Assembly: GCA_003554535.1 (NCBI GenBank)
Contig: PWGT01000067.1
Span: 1-16,726, forward strand
DNA from: Syntrophomonadaceae bacterium
GTDB lineage: Bacteria > Bacillota_D > Dethiobacteria > DTU022 > PWGO01
Length of the DNA: 16,726 bases
Direction: 5' to 3'
A program made the position numbers and the translations under genes. Shown in pieces: positions 1 to 7,211 of the stretch; the first letter of the stretch is position 1; each line of letters opens with the position of its first letter. The notes under the pieces are model-generated. The model saw only the letters and a program-made list of their open reading frames with translations. It ran no database searches and was not told the DNA's origin.

Positions 1-1351
1 AAAAGTCTTCAGTAATGTGCTGAGAAAAAACTCTGTAAATTTCATCGTTTAATCTTTCTAATTCAGAAAAAGTGCTTTGAAGTTCCCAATAGTGATTTAA
101 TTGATCTTCCGGGGCAAGCTGAATTATCATAATAGTGATGTCGTCATCTCCCTGGTATTCACCCTGATTGAAATTATAAAAGTCCTCAGTTATTTCATTG
201 ATTAGTACTTCCGGAGGGAGATTACTGTGTTTCCAAAATGTATTGTCCCGGCGTTGACTGTAGTTTTCCTCATTAACAGTTTGTTCAGTTAAACCATCTG
301 TGTTAATTAATATGGTGCTACCGGCGTCAAGGCTTACCTTTTGAGATTGAAAAGTAAACATTTCCGGGGGGATTACTGCAGAAATAGGCAAACCCTGGGT
401 ATAGAGCGTTAAATCTTCGTGATTACTCCTTTTGAGCAGAAATGATTCCTGAAACCCGGCACCAGCATATTCCAATTCCATGCTGTCCAGATCAAGTATT
501 CCCAGGAAAAAACTGATAAAATAGTCCTCAGGATAGTTTTGTTTTTGGTATTTCTGGGTCAGGTATTGAATGATATTTTCTGGGCCAATATTTTCTGGTC
601 TTAAGTTGATATAACTGTCAATAGCTTCTTTTACAAATGCGCTTACAAGGGTCCCTTCCATGCCGTGGCCGGTTACATCAGAGAGGTAGAAAATGAGTTT
701 ATTTTCCTTTTTTATTACATTATAAAAATCTCCCCCAAGTCTTTCGGCAGTTTGGTAATAAGCAGAGATGGAGACGCCTTCTACTTCGGGAAATTTATGA
801 GGCAGATTTCTTTCATGGATTTGCACAGTTTTGTTGATCTCTTCTTCTATTCTGGCGTAGAGGTATTCTATTTCCATAGTTTTGACTTCCATTTCCATGG
901 TGTAGTCGGCGAGTTTCTCTTCGGCTTCCTTTCGCTCGGTAATATCTGTATGGGCGATGACAGCTCCTTTTAATTCACCATTTACATACAAAGGGGTGGC
1001 ACGGGCAATAAACCATCTGTTCTGCTGCGGGCTATGGCAGGGGTATTCCATGACTATTTCTTCTTTTTGACCTGCCAGAAGTTCACGAAGCCCCCTGGCC
1101 ATTGGATCGGCTTCCTGGGAATATGGTCCTTTAGCAGTTTCGCAAACGCTTAGATAATTCATCCCAATCCAGTTTATTTTCGGAGAATGGTTATTGCGAG
1201 CAAAATTAAGCCAAGCTTCATTAACGGCAATTATGAAGCCATTTTCGTCAATAACAGCAATGCTAAAAGAGATGCTGTCCATAATACCTTGTAAAATTTT
1301 TTCTCTTTTCCAGAGCTGATGATAGTCTTCTGCTGAGTTATATAGTTCCAA
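1..1351 (-). CDS. PAS-domain SpoIIE/PP2C-type serine phosphatase, C-terminus cut by window edge
   Basis: Reading the minus strand from a TTG at 1351 gives an uninterrupted frame of 450 codons to the left edge. Residues about 20-130 look like a PAS sensor domain ending in the PAC-like DITERK motif. A helical linker follows, then a SpoIIE/PP2C-type phosphatase domain: GGDF (Asp208), DVTGHGMEG (Asp225), NTDGLTE (Asp352) and GDDDIT (Asp402-404), the usual metal-binding acidic residues. From about residue 415 the sequence leaves the phosphatase domain and could be the start of an RsbW-like ATPase domain, but the window ends. By family the role is dephosphorylating an anti-sigma-factor antagonist in a partner-switching or stress cascade; the sensed signal is unknown. 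The start is uncertain: GGAGGTG lies at 1370-1364, 12 nt before TTG 1351, and an in-frame ATG at 1426 has no ribosome binding site. It follows the aldolase gene on the same strand after 87 bp. Confidence 0.85.
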   Translation of the reverse strand, partial: MELYNSAEDYHQLWKREKILQGIMDSISFSIAVIDENGFIIAVNEAWLNFARNNHSPKINWIGMNYLSVCETAKGPYSQEADPMARGLRELLAGQKEEIVMEYPCHSPQQNRWFIARATPLYVNGELKGAVIAHTDITERKEAEEKLADYTMEMEVKTMEIEYLYARIEEEINKTVQIHERNLPHKFPEVEGVSISAYYQTAERLGGDFYNVIKKENKLIFYLSDVTGHGMEGTLVSAFVKEAIDSYINLRPENIGPENIIQYLTQKYQKQNYPEDYFISFFLGILDLDSMELEYAGAGFQESFLLKRSNHEDLTLYTQGLPISAVIPPEMFTFQSQKVSLDAGSTILINTDGLTEQTVNEENYSQRRDNTFWKHSNLPPEVLINEITEDFYNFNQGEYQGDDDITIMIIQLAPEDQLNHYWELQSTFSELERLNDEIYRVFSQHITEDF

Positions 1352-1391
1352 CTTGCTTAAAAACACCTCCACAAGATCAAAAATTAGTCTT

Positions 1392-1420
1392 ATTATAATT
1401 CTTGTTTTAGGTGTAAGTTC
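1392..1420 (-). promoter_or_regulatory. Possible promoter of the PAS-phosphatase gene
   Basis: On the minus strand a perfect TATAAT (1397-1392) lies about 40 nt before the favoured TTG start. The hexamer 17 bp upstream, GAACTT (1420-1415), is a poor -35 match. If this promoter is real, the in-frame ATG at 1426 lies upstream of transcription and TTG 1351 is the better start. Read-through from the upstream aldolase operon is also possible, because I see no clear terminator between the genes. Confidence 0.3.
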
Positions 1421-1438
1421 CTGCATATTTTGAAAAGT

Positions 1439-2671
1439 TTAAGCCTGCCGGGAGTATTTTGCGAGGTATATAATGCGCATAAGCCATGATTCAAGTGCGT
1501 TTATAGGCGCGGGAGGAAATTTGAATATGCTGGTGGCGATAAGGGTTTTGCAGCCTTTTTCCATAACCATTGCAGCAGCATTGGCATCAGATTGATTGGG
1601 GCCGCAACATAAAGCGCCATTATTTTTAATAAGAACTGCAGAACGTAAATTGAATTTACGCGCTATGTTAAAAGGGTGATAAATGCTGGAGGCAACTTTA
1701 ACGCTGGGGCCTATTATTTGGGCAAAATCGTCCAAAAGAGGGAGCATCTTCTGCCCTGTTTGTGATACAGTCATTATCTCAGGGTAAGTAGTATGAACTA
1801 CGGCTCCCAAATTTTTATTTTTGCGGTAAATTGCCCGGTGAAGAATAGCTTGTTGACTATGTTCAGGAGGGATTTCACCCGTAAGACTTCCCTTTAGGTT
1901 AATTTCCAGATTGTTTTCCGAAGAAGGGAAGGGGTTTTCTACGGAGGCTTCTGGGTAAAGTATAATTTTTTCTCCTTTCTTAATGCTGTTATATAAGTGA
2001 ATAGGTGATTGTTGATTGCTGTAAACATTTTTTTGTTGCAAAAAGTAATTTCTCATTTCTGCTGAATCCAAGCTGTCTATATTTTTCCCGCTTACCCGGT
2101 GAAATTGATCTATTAAAAAATCCTGGCAAGCTTCTTCCAAATAAGAAGCTACCCGGAAAGCTTCTCCATAGCTTTCGCCCAGGCATAATGCGCCGTGGTA
2201 AGCCAGGAGAAACCCTTTGCCTTTAAATTTGGTTACAGCCTTGCTAACGGCTTGTTTCAATTTTTTAGAACCGGGCAGGCCATATTCAGCACATACTATT
2301 TTTTCGCCTGTGATGGAAGCAGTATTTTTATTAGTAACTACTATATCCCTTTGCAGAGGGCTTACCAGGGATGCGTTTATTTGATGGGTGTGCACTACAA
2401 AGTTTATTTCAGGACGCTGCCGGTAAACTTCAACATGAAAACCTTTTTCGGAAGAAGGTTTTATGTTTCCCTCATAACTTTCGTCTGCGAGATTTACCAC
2501 TACTATATCTTCAGGTGAGAGGTTTTCGTAAGGTTTGCCGCTGGGGGTTATAGCAATACGGTTTTTGTCAATCCGACAGCTTACATTGCCCCATGTGCGG
2601 ACAATCAACCCCGATTCTACAAGCTGTTTGCCGGCCTTAACTACCATCTCTTTTGCCTTTAGCTCATCCAT
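1439..2671 (-). CDS. Tandem class II aldolase/adducin-family protein with a degenerate second domain
   Basis: This 410-residue protein is about twice the usual length of a class II (zinc) aldolase. The N-terminal copy keeps the family metal-site pattern: Glu75 in PSSEKGFH, His94 and His96 in HTH, and His159 in YHGALCLG, as in fuculose-phosphate and ribulose-phosphate epimerase-type enzymes. The C-terminal copy (about 230-400) has the same fold signature, but HTH has become His293-Thr-Thr and the third His is Asn351 in KNNGALCCG, so it probably cannot bind zinc. By family the N-terminal half should cleave or epimerise a phosphorylated or sugar-like hydroxyketone; the substrate is unknown. The ATG start has AGGAGGG 6 nt upstream. 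The gene follows the aminotransferase stop by 15 nt, so the two are cotranscribed, and it is likely controlled by the TetR regulator at 4364-5020. Confidence 0.85.
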   Translation of the reverse strand: MDELKAKEMVVKAGKQLVESGLIVRTWGNVSCRIDKNRIAITPSGKPYENLSPEDIVVVNLADESYEGNIKPSSEKGFHVEVYRQRPEINFVVHTHQINASLVSPLQRDIVVTNKNTASITGEKIVCAEYGLPGSKKLKQAVSKAVTKFKGKGFLLAYHGALCLGESYGEAFRVASYLEEACQDFLIDQFHRVSGKNIDSLDSAEMRNYFLQQKNVYSNQQSPIHLYNSIKKGEKIILYPEASVENPFPSSENNLEINLKGSLTGEIPPEHSQQAILHRAIYRKNKNLGAVVHTTYPEIMTVSQTGQKMLPLLDDFAQIIGPSVKVASSIYHPFNIARKFNLRSAVLIKNNGALCCGPNQSDANAAAMVMEKGCKTLIATSIFKFPPAPINALESWLMRIIYLAKYSRQA

Positions 2672-2686
2672 GGAAACCCTCCTGTA

Positions 2687-4162
2687 TTAAGCTTTTTTTG
2701 CTACATTAGCAAAGACCCGGTCAAAACGTTGCAGAGCATCATCGATCATTTCTTCACTGTATGCAGCGCTGGTGTAGAGTCGGCTACCGGCCAGGGTAAC
2801 CAATCCCTCGGCCATATAGGCAGCTCCCATGTGCTCCATTTCTTGTTTGCGGGCGCCGGTTTCCTTTAATATTTGGGGAATTTGCCATATTTTTTTCCAG
2901 TCAATAGAAAAGTGCATGGTTCCTACTGTTTCCAGGTGAACTATGGAACCCTGGTTAAAAGCCACAAAGGGAAGGTTGTGCTTTTGAATTAGCTTTTGCA
3001 GTCCCCTGGTAAGTCTGTCACCAATTTGTCCTGCTTTGTAAGGTGCATTGGTTATTTCCATTTCGCAGATGGTGTAGTATCCCGCAGCACTGCTCAGCGG
3101 GTTAGCTGCCATGGTGCCACCGATAAGTGCTTTTTTGTGCTTTTCACCGCTTTCTATGCCTGCGGCAAGGTGTTTCATGTATTTCTTTTTGCCGCCGATT
3201 CCACCTGCACTGGGATAGCCCCCAGCAACTACTTTCCCAAAAACGGTAAGATCGGGTGAAACTCCAAAATAACCCTGCGCTCCAGGCATTCCAATCCTAA
3301 AGGCGGTAACTACTTCATCAAAAATAAGGAGGGCCCCGTATTTGCGACAGAGCTTTTCTACTTCCCTGTTAAAATCGTAATAAAGAGGACGAGTGCCGCT
3401 TTCTGGTCCTACAGGCTCTATTAATACTGCAGCTGTCCCGCCACGGGCCTGGTTTAACTTTAGCTTTCTTTCCAGGTCATTAAGATCATTGGGAAAGAAT
3501 TCTTGCGTATATTTAAACATATGCCGGGGAACTCCATGAGCCTGGGTCCATTTTGTCCCGGGAATTCTAATGCTATACGCCAGCTGATCGCTCCAACCGT
3601 GATAAGCCCCTCCCATTTTAATGACGTATTTTTTATTGGTGGCAAGCCGGGCTACGCGGATTGCAGCCATACAACTTTCGGTTCCGGAATTAAGCATCCT
3701 GAACATTTCTACTGAGGGCATTAACTCAGATATTTTTTCCGCCAGCTTGTATTCGTATTCGTGAAACAACCCGGTGGAAGGCCCGCAACTATGAAGAAGG
3801 TTAATAACTTTTTCCCTAACTTCCGGAGGATTTGAGCCCAGTACGGTAGGGCCTCCTGCCTGGAGAAAGTCATAATACCAGTTCCCATCTATATCATATA
3901 GGTATGCATCCTGGGCCCTGGTAAATACCAGGGGAAAGGGATGGTTGAAAGCCAGGTTATGCTGAACTCCTCCCGGGATGAGATTGCGAGCATCTTCAAT
4001 CATTGCTTTGGATTGGGGGCACTTTTTTTCGAAATAATTTATTTCATAGTCTTTTAAAGCTTCAGGTTTAATGGAATAAATGGGCTTGCTAATAAGATCA
4101 TCTAGTTGTTTGATGATTGTTTTAGGGTCAGGATACTCAGAAATGGCATACTGTTGAACCAT
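2687..4162 (-). CDS. Class III PLP aminotransferase, glutamate-1-semialdehyde aminomutase-like
   Basis: The 491-residue product has class III aminotransferase hallmarks: MLNSGTESCMAAIRVAR (PLP phosphate-binding region), GGAYHGWSDQ, LIFDEVVTAFR (the Asp that contacts the PLP ring) and FGKVVAGGYP with the Schiff-base Lys310. The PGGV and DGNWYYDF segments resemble glutamate-1-semialdehyde aminomutases. The protein is some 60 residues longer than typical HemL, with an N-terminal extension, and its partners are an aldolase and a sugar kinase, so a heme role is unlikely. It probably moves an amino group on a catabolic intermediate; the substrate is unknown. ATG at 4162 is chosen because AGGAGG (4174-4169) sits 6 nt before it. 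A longer in-frame GTG at 4207 would put the start inside the operator palindrome. First gene of the minus-strand operon. Confidence 0.88.
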   Translation of the reverse strand: MVQQYAISEYPDPKTIIKQLDDLISKPIYSIKPEALKDYEINYFEKKCPQSKAMIEDARNLIPGGVQHNLAFNHPFPLVFTRAQDAYLYDIDGNWYYDFLQAGGPTVLGSNPPEVREKVINLLHSCGPSTGLFHEYEYKLAEKISELMPSVEMFRMLNSGTESCMAAIRVARLATNKKYVIKMGGAYHGWSDQLAYSIRIPGTKWTQAHGVPRHMFKYTQEFFPNDLNDLERKLKLNQARGGTAAVLIEPVGPESGTRPLYYDFNREVEKLCRKYGALLIFDEVVTAFRIGMPGAQGYFGVSPDLTVFGKVVAGGYPSAGGIGGKKKYMKHLAAGIESGEKHKKALIGGTMAANPLSSAAGYYTICEMEITNAPYKAGQIGDRLTRGLQKLIQKHNLPFVAFNQGSIVHLETVGTMHFSIDWKKIWQIPQILKETGARKQEMEHMGAAYMAEGLVTLAGSRLYTSAAYSEEMIDDALQRFDRVFANVAKKA

Positions 4163-4188
4163 GGCTTGCCTCCTGTAAATTGAAGTAA

Positions 4189-4206
4189 TGAGTGAATTGT
4201 CACTCA
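4189..4206. promoter_or_regulatory. TetR-type operator, copy 1 (aminotransferase side)
   Basis: Perfect 7-bp inverted repeat with a 4-bp spacer, TGAGTGAATTGTCACTCA. The identical 18 bp recur at 4298-4315. It begins 8 bp downstream of the predicted minus-strand -10 box, so it covers the expected transcription start of the aminotransferase-aldolase operon. The shape resembles the TGAATGA/TCATTCA palindromes of Bacillus FadR-type TetR regulators. The neighbouring TetR gene is the obvious candidate binder (inference). Confidence 0.8.
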
Positions 4207-4213
4207 CGTGTCA

Positions 4214-4242
4214 AGCTTACCTAATTTTATTTTTTTTGTCAA
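4214..4242 (-). promoter_or_regulatory. Promoter of the aminotransferase-aldolase operon
   Basis: On the minus strand a perfect -35 TTGACA (4242-4237) is followed 17 bp later by TAAGCT (4219-4214), a weak -10. The predicted start near 4207 gives a leader of about 45 nt to the ATG at 4162 and falls at the edge of operator copy 1. Confidence 0.6.
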
Positions 4243-4262
4243 ATAAAAATAATTTCTCTTCC

Positions 4263-4290
4263 TTGCAATATAATTCCCTTGTGTTAAAAT
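4263..4290 (+). promoter_or_regulatory. Promoter of the TetR-kinase operon
   Basis: A -35-like TTGCAA (4263-4268) and a -10-like TAAAAT (4285-4290) are separated by 16 bp. Seven bases separate the -10 from operator copy 2, exactly the spacing seen on the opposite strand between TAAGCT and operator copy 1. This matched geometry supports both promoter calls. Confidence 0.55.
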
Positions 4291-4297
4291 TTAGCTG

Positions 4298-4315
4298 TGA
4301 GTGAATTGTCACTCA
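4298..4315. promoter_or_regulatory. TetR-type operator, copy 2 (regulator side)
   Basis: Identical in sequence to the palindrome at 4189-4206, with copies offset by 109 bp. It covers the predicted transcription start of the TetR gene, which suggests autorepression. Because the two sites flank the whole divergent promoter region, binding could shut off both arms together. Confidence 0.8.
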
Positions 4316-4363
4316 TGATATATTCAGTTGTAATACTTACATGCTGGAAAGAGGGATAATTTG

Positions 4364-5020
4364 ATGAAAAAGTCATATCACAAGGAAACTTTTGAGAAGA
4401 TACCTGCTGAAAAGCGAAATGCCCTGATAGAAATTGCGGTGGAAGAATTTGCTTCCAAAGGTTTTGATAACGCCAATATAAATACGATAGCAGCAAAGGC
4501 TGGCATTAGCGTGGGGTCAGTCTATAATTATTTCAGCACCAAGAAGGATCTTTTTTTGAGCTGTGTTCATTATGGGCTGGAAACTTTAGAAAATGTACTG
4601 AATGAGATTTTGGTTTCCGAGGAAGATTTTTTACTAAAAGTAGAAAAAATTGTGCGCAAGGTTCAGAGTCACTCCCGGCAGCGTCGTAATTTGATTTTGC
4701 TATACAACGAGATGACTTCGGAGAGCAATTCGGATCTTACTTGGGAGTTAGCTTCTGAAATGGAGACTATCTCTTCCCGCGTTTATAGTTCTCTTCTGGA
4801 AAAAGCTCAATCAGAAGGCAAAATACGCCAGGATATGCCACCTCGCCTCATGGCTTTTTTCCTGGATAATTTGTTTATGGTGTTGCAGTTTTCTTATGCG
4901 TGCGAGTATTACCGGGAAAGATTCAAAATATATGCCGGCGAAGATATTCTGGAACAGGATGAACTGATGGTGGAGGAATTCAAGAAGTTTATCAAGTCTG
5001 CTTTTGAATATAAAGAGTAA
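4364..5020 (+). CDS. TetR/AcrR-family transcriptional repressor
   Basis: The 218-residue product has a typical TetR N-terminal DNA-binding domain: a helix with KRNALIEIAVEEFASKGF, then the helix-turn-helix INTIAAKAGISVGSVYNYF and KKDLF (about residues 20-65). The C-terminal helical ligand and dimer domain is not family-specific, so the inducer cannot be read. ATG 4364 follows GAGGG (4351-4355) by 8 nt; a TTG one codon earlier is possible. It lies divergent to the aminotransferase-aldolase operon and 22 nt upstream of the FGGY kinase, and two identical palindromes flank the shared promoters. The likely role is local repressor of both arms, relieved by a pathway metabolite (inference). Confidence 0.9.
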   Translation: MKKSYHKETFEKIPAEKRNALIEIAVEEFASKGFDNANINTIAAKAGISVGSVYNYFSTKKDLFLSCVHYGLETLENVLNEILVSEEDFLLKVEKIVRKVQSHSRQRRNLILLYNEMTSESNSDLTWELASEMETISSRVYSSLLEKAQSEGKIRQDMPPRLMAFFLDNLFMVLQFSYACEYYRERFKIYAGEDILEQDELMVEEFKKFIKSAFEYKE

Positions 5021-5042
5021 TTCTTAAGGACGGGATGAAAAA

Positions 5043-6647
5043 ATGGTTGATGACCCGGTAAAGGTTATTACTTATGATGTTGGCACAACTGGTTTAAAAA
5101 GTTGCCTGGTAGAAATAGGGGCACAGGTTAAACTGCTGGATTCGGAAATGGCGGAATATAGTCTTTATATTCTGGAGGGGGGCGGAGCAGAGCAAGACCC
5201 CCTTGAATGGTGGGAAGCCATGTGTTCGACTACGCGAAATCTTTTGCATAAAAATAATATATCTCCAGAAAATGTGTCGGGTATTTCTTTTTGTTCCCAA
5301 ATGCAGGGTTTGGTTTTGGTTGATGAAAAGGGAAATCCGGTAAGGCCTATGATGAGTTACATGGACCAGCGGGCACGGAAAGATTTGGAGAGAGGTATGT
5401 CACATGGGTTGCAAATTTCAGGCATAAATGTTTTCAAATTAATTAAATCTATCCGTGAAACGGGAGCTGTTTCTGCCAGTGTTAAGGATCCGGTTTGGAA
5501 ATACAAATGGGTAGAACGAAATGAGCCGGAGGTGTTTGCGCGGGTATATAAATGGCTGGATGTAAAGGAGTTTTTAATCCATAAATGTACCGGAAATTTT
5601 ATAATGACTGAAGATTCAGCTTTTGCAACCCTTTTATATAATATCAGAGAAGGAAAAAAGGGCTGGAGTAATTCTATTTGTCGGATGATAGGGGTCAATA
5701 TGAACCATTTGCCACCCATTATTAAATCTACAGAAAAAGCAGGCAAAATTACTTCTGAATCTGCGGCTGAACTTGGTTTGGCTGTGGGGACCCCTGTTTA
5801 TGGCGGAGGGGGTGATGCTTCTTTAATAGGTGTGGGAGCGGGGGCTGTTACTACCGGAGATACCCATATTTATACGGGAACTTCGGGTTGGGTTTCAACG
5901 GTGGTAGATAGATCAATAGTAGATGCCTCTTCCATGATTGCAGCCATAGTCGGTGCTCAACCAGGTAGATTTAATTACTTTGCGGAAATGGAAACTGCAG
6001 GGAAGTGCCTGGAATGGGTAAAGGACCATCTCGCCCTTGATGAGATTGGAATATACCTTGATAAAACTTGTGTTGATGAATCACCGGAAACAGTGTACTC
6101 TAGCTTGTACCAGTATATGACTGAAGTAATTAAAAAAATCCCGGCAGGAAGTGGAGGCGTCATTTTCACTCCCTGGCTGCATGGCAACCGTTGTCCTTTT
6201 GAGGATTCTTATGCGAGAGGAATGTTTTTCAATATTGGCCTGGAAACAGGTAAAACAGAGTTAATACGGGCCGTAGTAGAAGGGATATGCTTTCATTTAC
6301 GGTGGATGCTGGAGGCGCAGGAAAAGAAGATTAGGACTTCTGATGTAATTAGGTTCGTAGGGGGCGGAGCTCTATCTGACGTTAGCTGCCAGATACTTTC
6401 CGATGTGATAGGAAGAGAGATAGAGACGGTAGAGAACAGTCAGAATGTTGGAGCTATAGGAGCGGCCCTGGTGACTGCAGTGGGGTTACGCCTTGTAGAC
6501 TCTGTTGAGGAAGCAAAGCAACTGGTGCCGGTCTGTAAAAGATTCAATCCTAATTTACAAGAAAAAAAGGTTTATGATAGAAATTATACCGTTTATAAAA
6601 ATCTTTACCGTTGCAATTCCCGTAACTTTAACATGCTCAATGCTTGA
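5043..6647 (+). CDS. FGGY-family carbohydrate kinase
   Basis: The 534-residue product matches the FGGY kinase pattern, which includes xylulokinase, fuculokinase, gluconokinase and glycerol kinase. It has an N-terminal DVGTTGLKS ATP-phosphate loop, a QMQGLVLVD segment, SYMDQRAR, and the GGGGDA motif with the expected catalytic base Asp258. In the C-terminal domain TGTSGW and FVGGGALSDVSCQILSDV are the nucleotide-binding signatures. The sugar-binding residues do not identify a substrate for me, so no gene symbol is given. It is cotranscribed with the TetR gene (22-nt gap) and faces the aldolase arm. By analogy with fucose or rhamnose catabolism, it would phosphorylate a ketose or polyol that the aldolase then cleaves (inference). 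Confidence 0.9.
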   Translation: MVDDPVKVITYDVGTTGLKSCLVEIGAQVKLLDSEMAEYSLYILEGGGAEQDPLEWWEAMCSTTRNLLHKNNISPENVSGISFCSQMQGLVLVDEKGNPVRPMMSYMDQRARKDLERGMSHGLQISGINVFKLIKSIRETGAVSASVKDPVWKYKWVERNEPEVFARVYKWLDVKEFLIHKCTGNFIMTEDSAFATLLYNIREGKKGWSNSICRMIGVNMNHLPPIIKSTEKAGKITSESAAELGLAVGTPVYGGGGDASLIGVGAGAVTTGDTHIYTGTSGWVSTVVDRSIVDASSMIAAIVGAQPGRFNYFAEMETAGKCLEWVKDHLALDEIGIYLDKTCVDESPETVYSSLYQYMTEVIKKIPAGSGGVIFTPWLHGNRCPFEDSYARGMFFNIGLETGKTELIRAVVEGICFHLRWMLEAQEKKIRTSDVIRFVGGGALSDVSCQILSDVIGREIETVENSQNVGAIGAALVTAVGLRLVDSVEEAKQLVPVCKRFNPNLQEKKVYDRNYTVYKNLYRCNSRNFNMLNA

Positions 6648-6752
6648 AAGTTTTGAAATGAAGTTTGCCGGGGATGAGAGCGGTGGAACATTGATAGCCA
6701 ATTATTCTTTATTAATGGAGGTGGATGACTTATTTCCCGCCGTAGTCATACC

Positions 6753-6995
6753 TTGGATCTTCATCCAATTTTTAATAAAGGGGATAAAATTGATGAAGCC
6801 CTGGAGAATGCATTCCAAGAAGCGGAAAAAAAGAAAGCCAGGGAACTGGAGATAATCCATGGCAAAGGAAGCGGCCAACTAAAAAAGAGGGTGCTTAGAT
6901 TTTTAGACCGGGATGATATCAAACAAAGGTATCATCGCTTAAAAAAGGATCCCAAAAACCACGGTCGTACTTTTGTTTATTTTCGCTGGAAGTGA
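6753..6995 (+). CDS. Smr-domain (MutS2 C-terminal-like) small protein, 5' end anomalous
   Basis: About 80 residues form one Smr domain: LDLHP at the start, a helix IDEALENAFQEAEKKKARELEI, the diagnostic IHGKGSG loop, LKKRVLRFL, and a C-terminal NHGRTFVYFRWK. Smr domains bind or nick DNA or RNA in other proteins; the role of this stand-alone form is unknown. No normal start is seen. The frame opens at 6729; TTG 6753 encodes the first residue of the motif but has no ribosome binding site. GGAGGTG at 6718-6724 would instead suit an ATT at 6732. The other forward frame, from ATG 6715, reads MEVDDLFPAVVIP and would join LDLHP if one T were added at 6753-6754. A frameshift or sequencing deletion there is plausible. 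It lies about 100 bp after the kinase. Confidence 0.75.
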   Translation: MDLHPIFNKGDKIDEALENAFQEAEKKKARELEIIHGKGSGQLKKRVLRFLDRDDIKQRYHRLKKDPKNHGRTFVYFRWK

Positions 6996-7141
6996 TCTGG
7001 AAGTAATTATGAACGGTAAGAGCTTGCTTTACAAAAAGTTGTTTTTTTCTGACAAAGGGGACTAGCAACACTATTCAAAAAACAGTTTTTTTGATTTATT
7101 GGGCAGGGAAAAAAACTTAACTAGCGAAATAGTTAAAGAAA

Positions 7142-7147
7142 TATAAT
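7142..7147 (+). promoter_or_regulatory. Possible -10 box for the acyl-CoA dehydrogenase gene; rest of 6996-7211 holds little
   Basis: A perfect TATAAT lies 65 bp before the dehydrogenase ATG in an AT-rich 216-bp gap. I found no convincing -35 at 16-18 bp, so this is weak. The rest of the gap contains poly-A/poly-T stretches and a purely A:T hairpin at 7076-7093 that I do not call a terminator. Confidence 0.3.
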
Positions 7148-7211
7148 TTTTAAGCTTCCTAAGAGCTTCATTGATTAAAAAAATAAAATTTAAGGAGGAG
7201 ATTGACCAGTT

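Noticed and set aside
665..973. Plus-strand frame of 102 codons
   Set aside because: It lies opposite the PAS-SpoIIE phosphatase, whose minus-strand frame has recognisable motifs throughout. The plus frame is low-complexity Phe-rich.
2687..4162. Annotation of the aminotransferase as heme enzyme HemL
   Set aside because: It is about 60 residues longer than HemL, and its neighbours are an aldolase, a sugar kinase and a TetR gene, with no heme gene nearby.
4163..4207. Longer aminotransferase start at GTG 4207
   Set aside because: The GTG overlaps the operator palindrome and lies at the predicted transcription start. ATG 4162 has a near-perfect AGGAGG.
7009..7065. Eighteen-codon small frame starting at ATG 7009
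   Set aside because: No proper ribosome site, and the length is expected by chance in AT-rich sequence.
7076..7093. Hairpin of CAAAAAA with TTTTTTG
   Set aside because: Purely A:T stem with a 3-nt loop; too weak to call a terminator.
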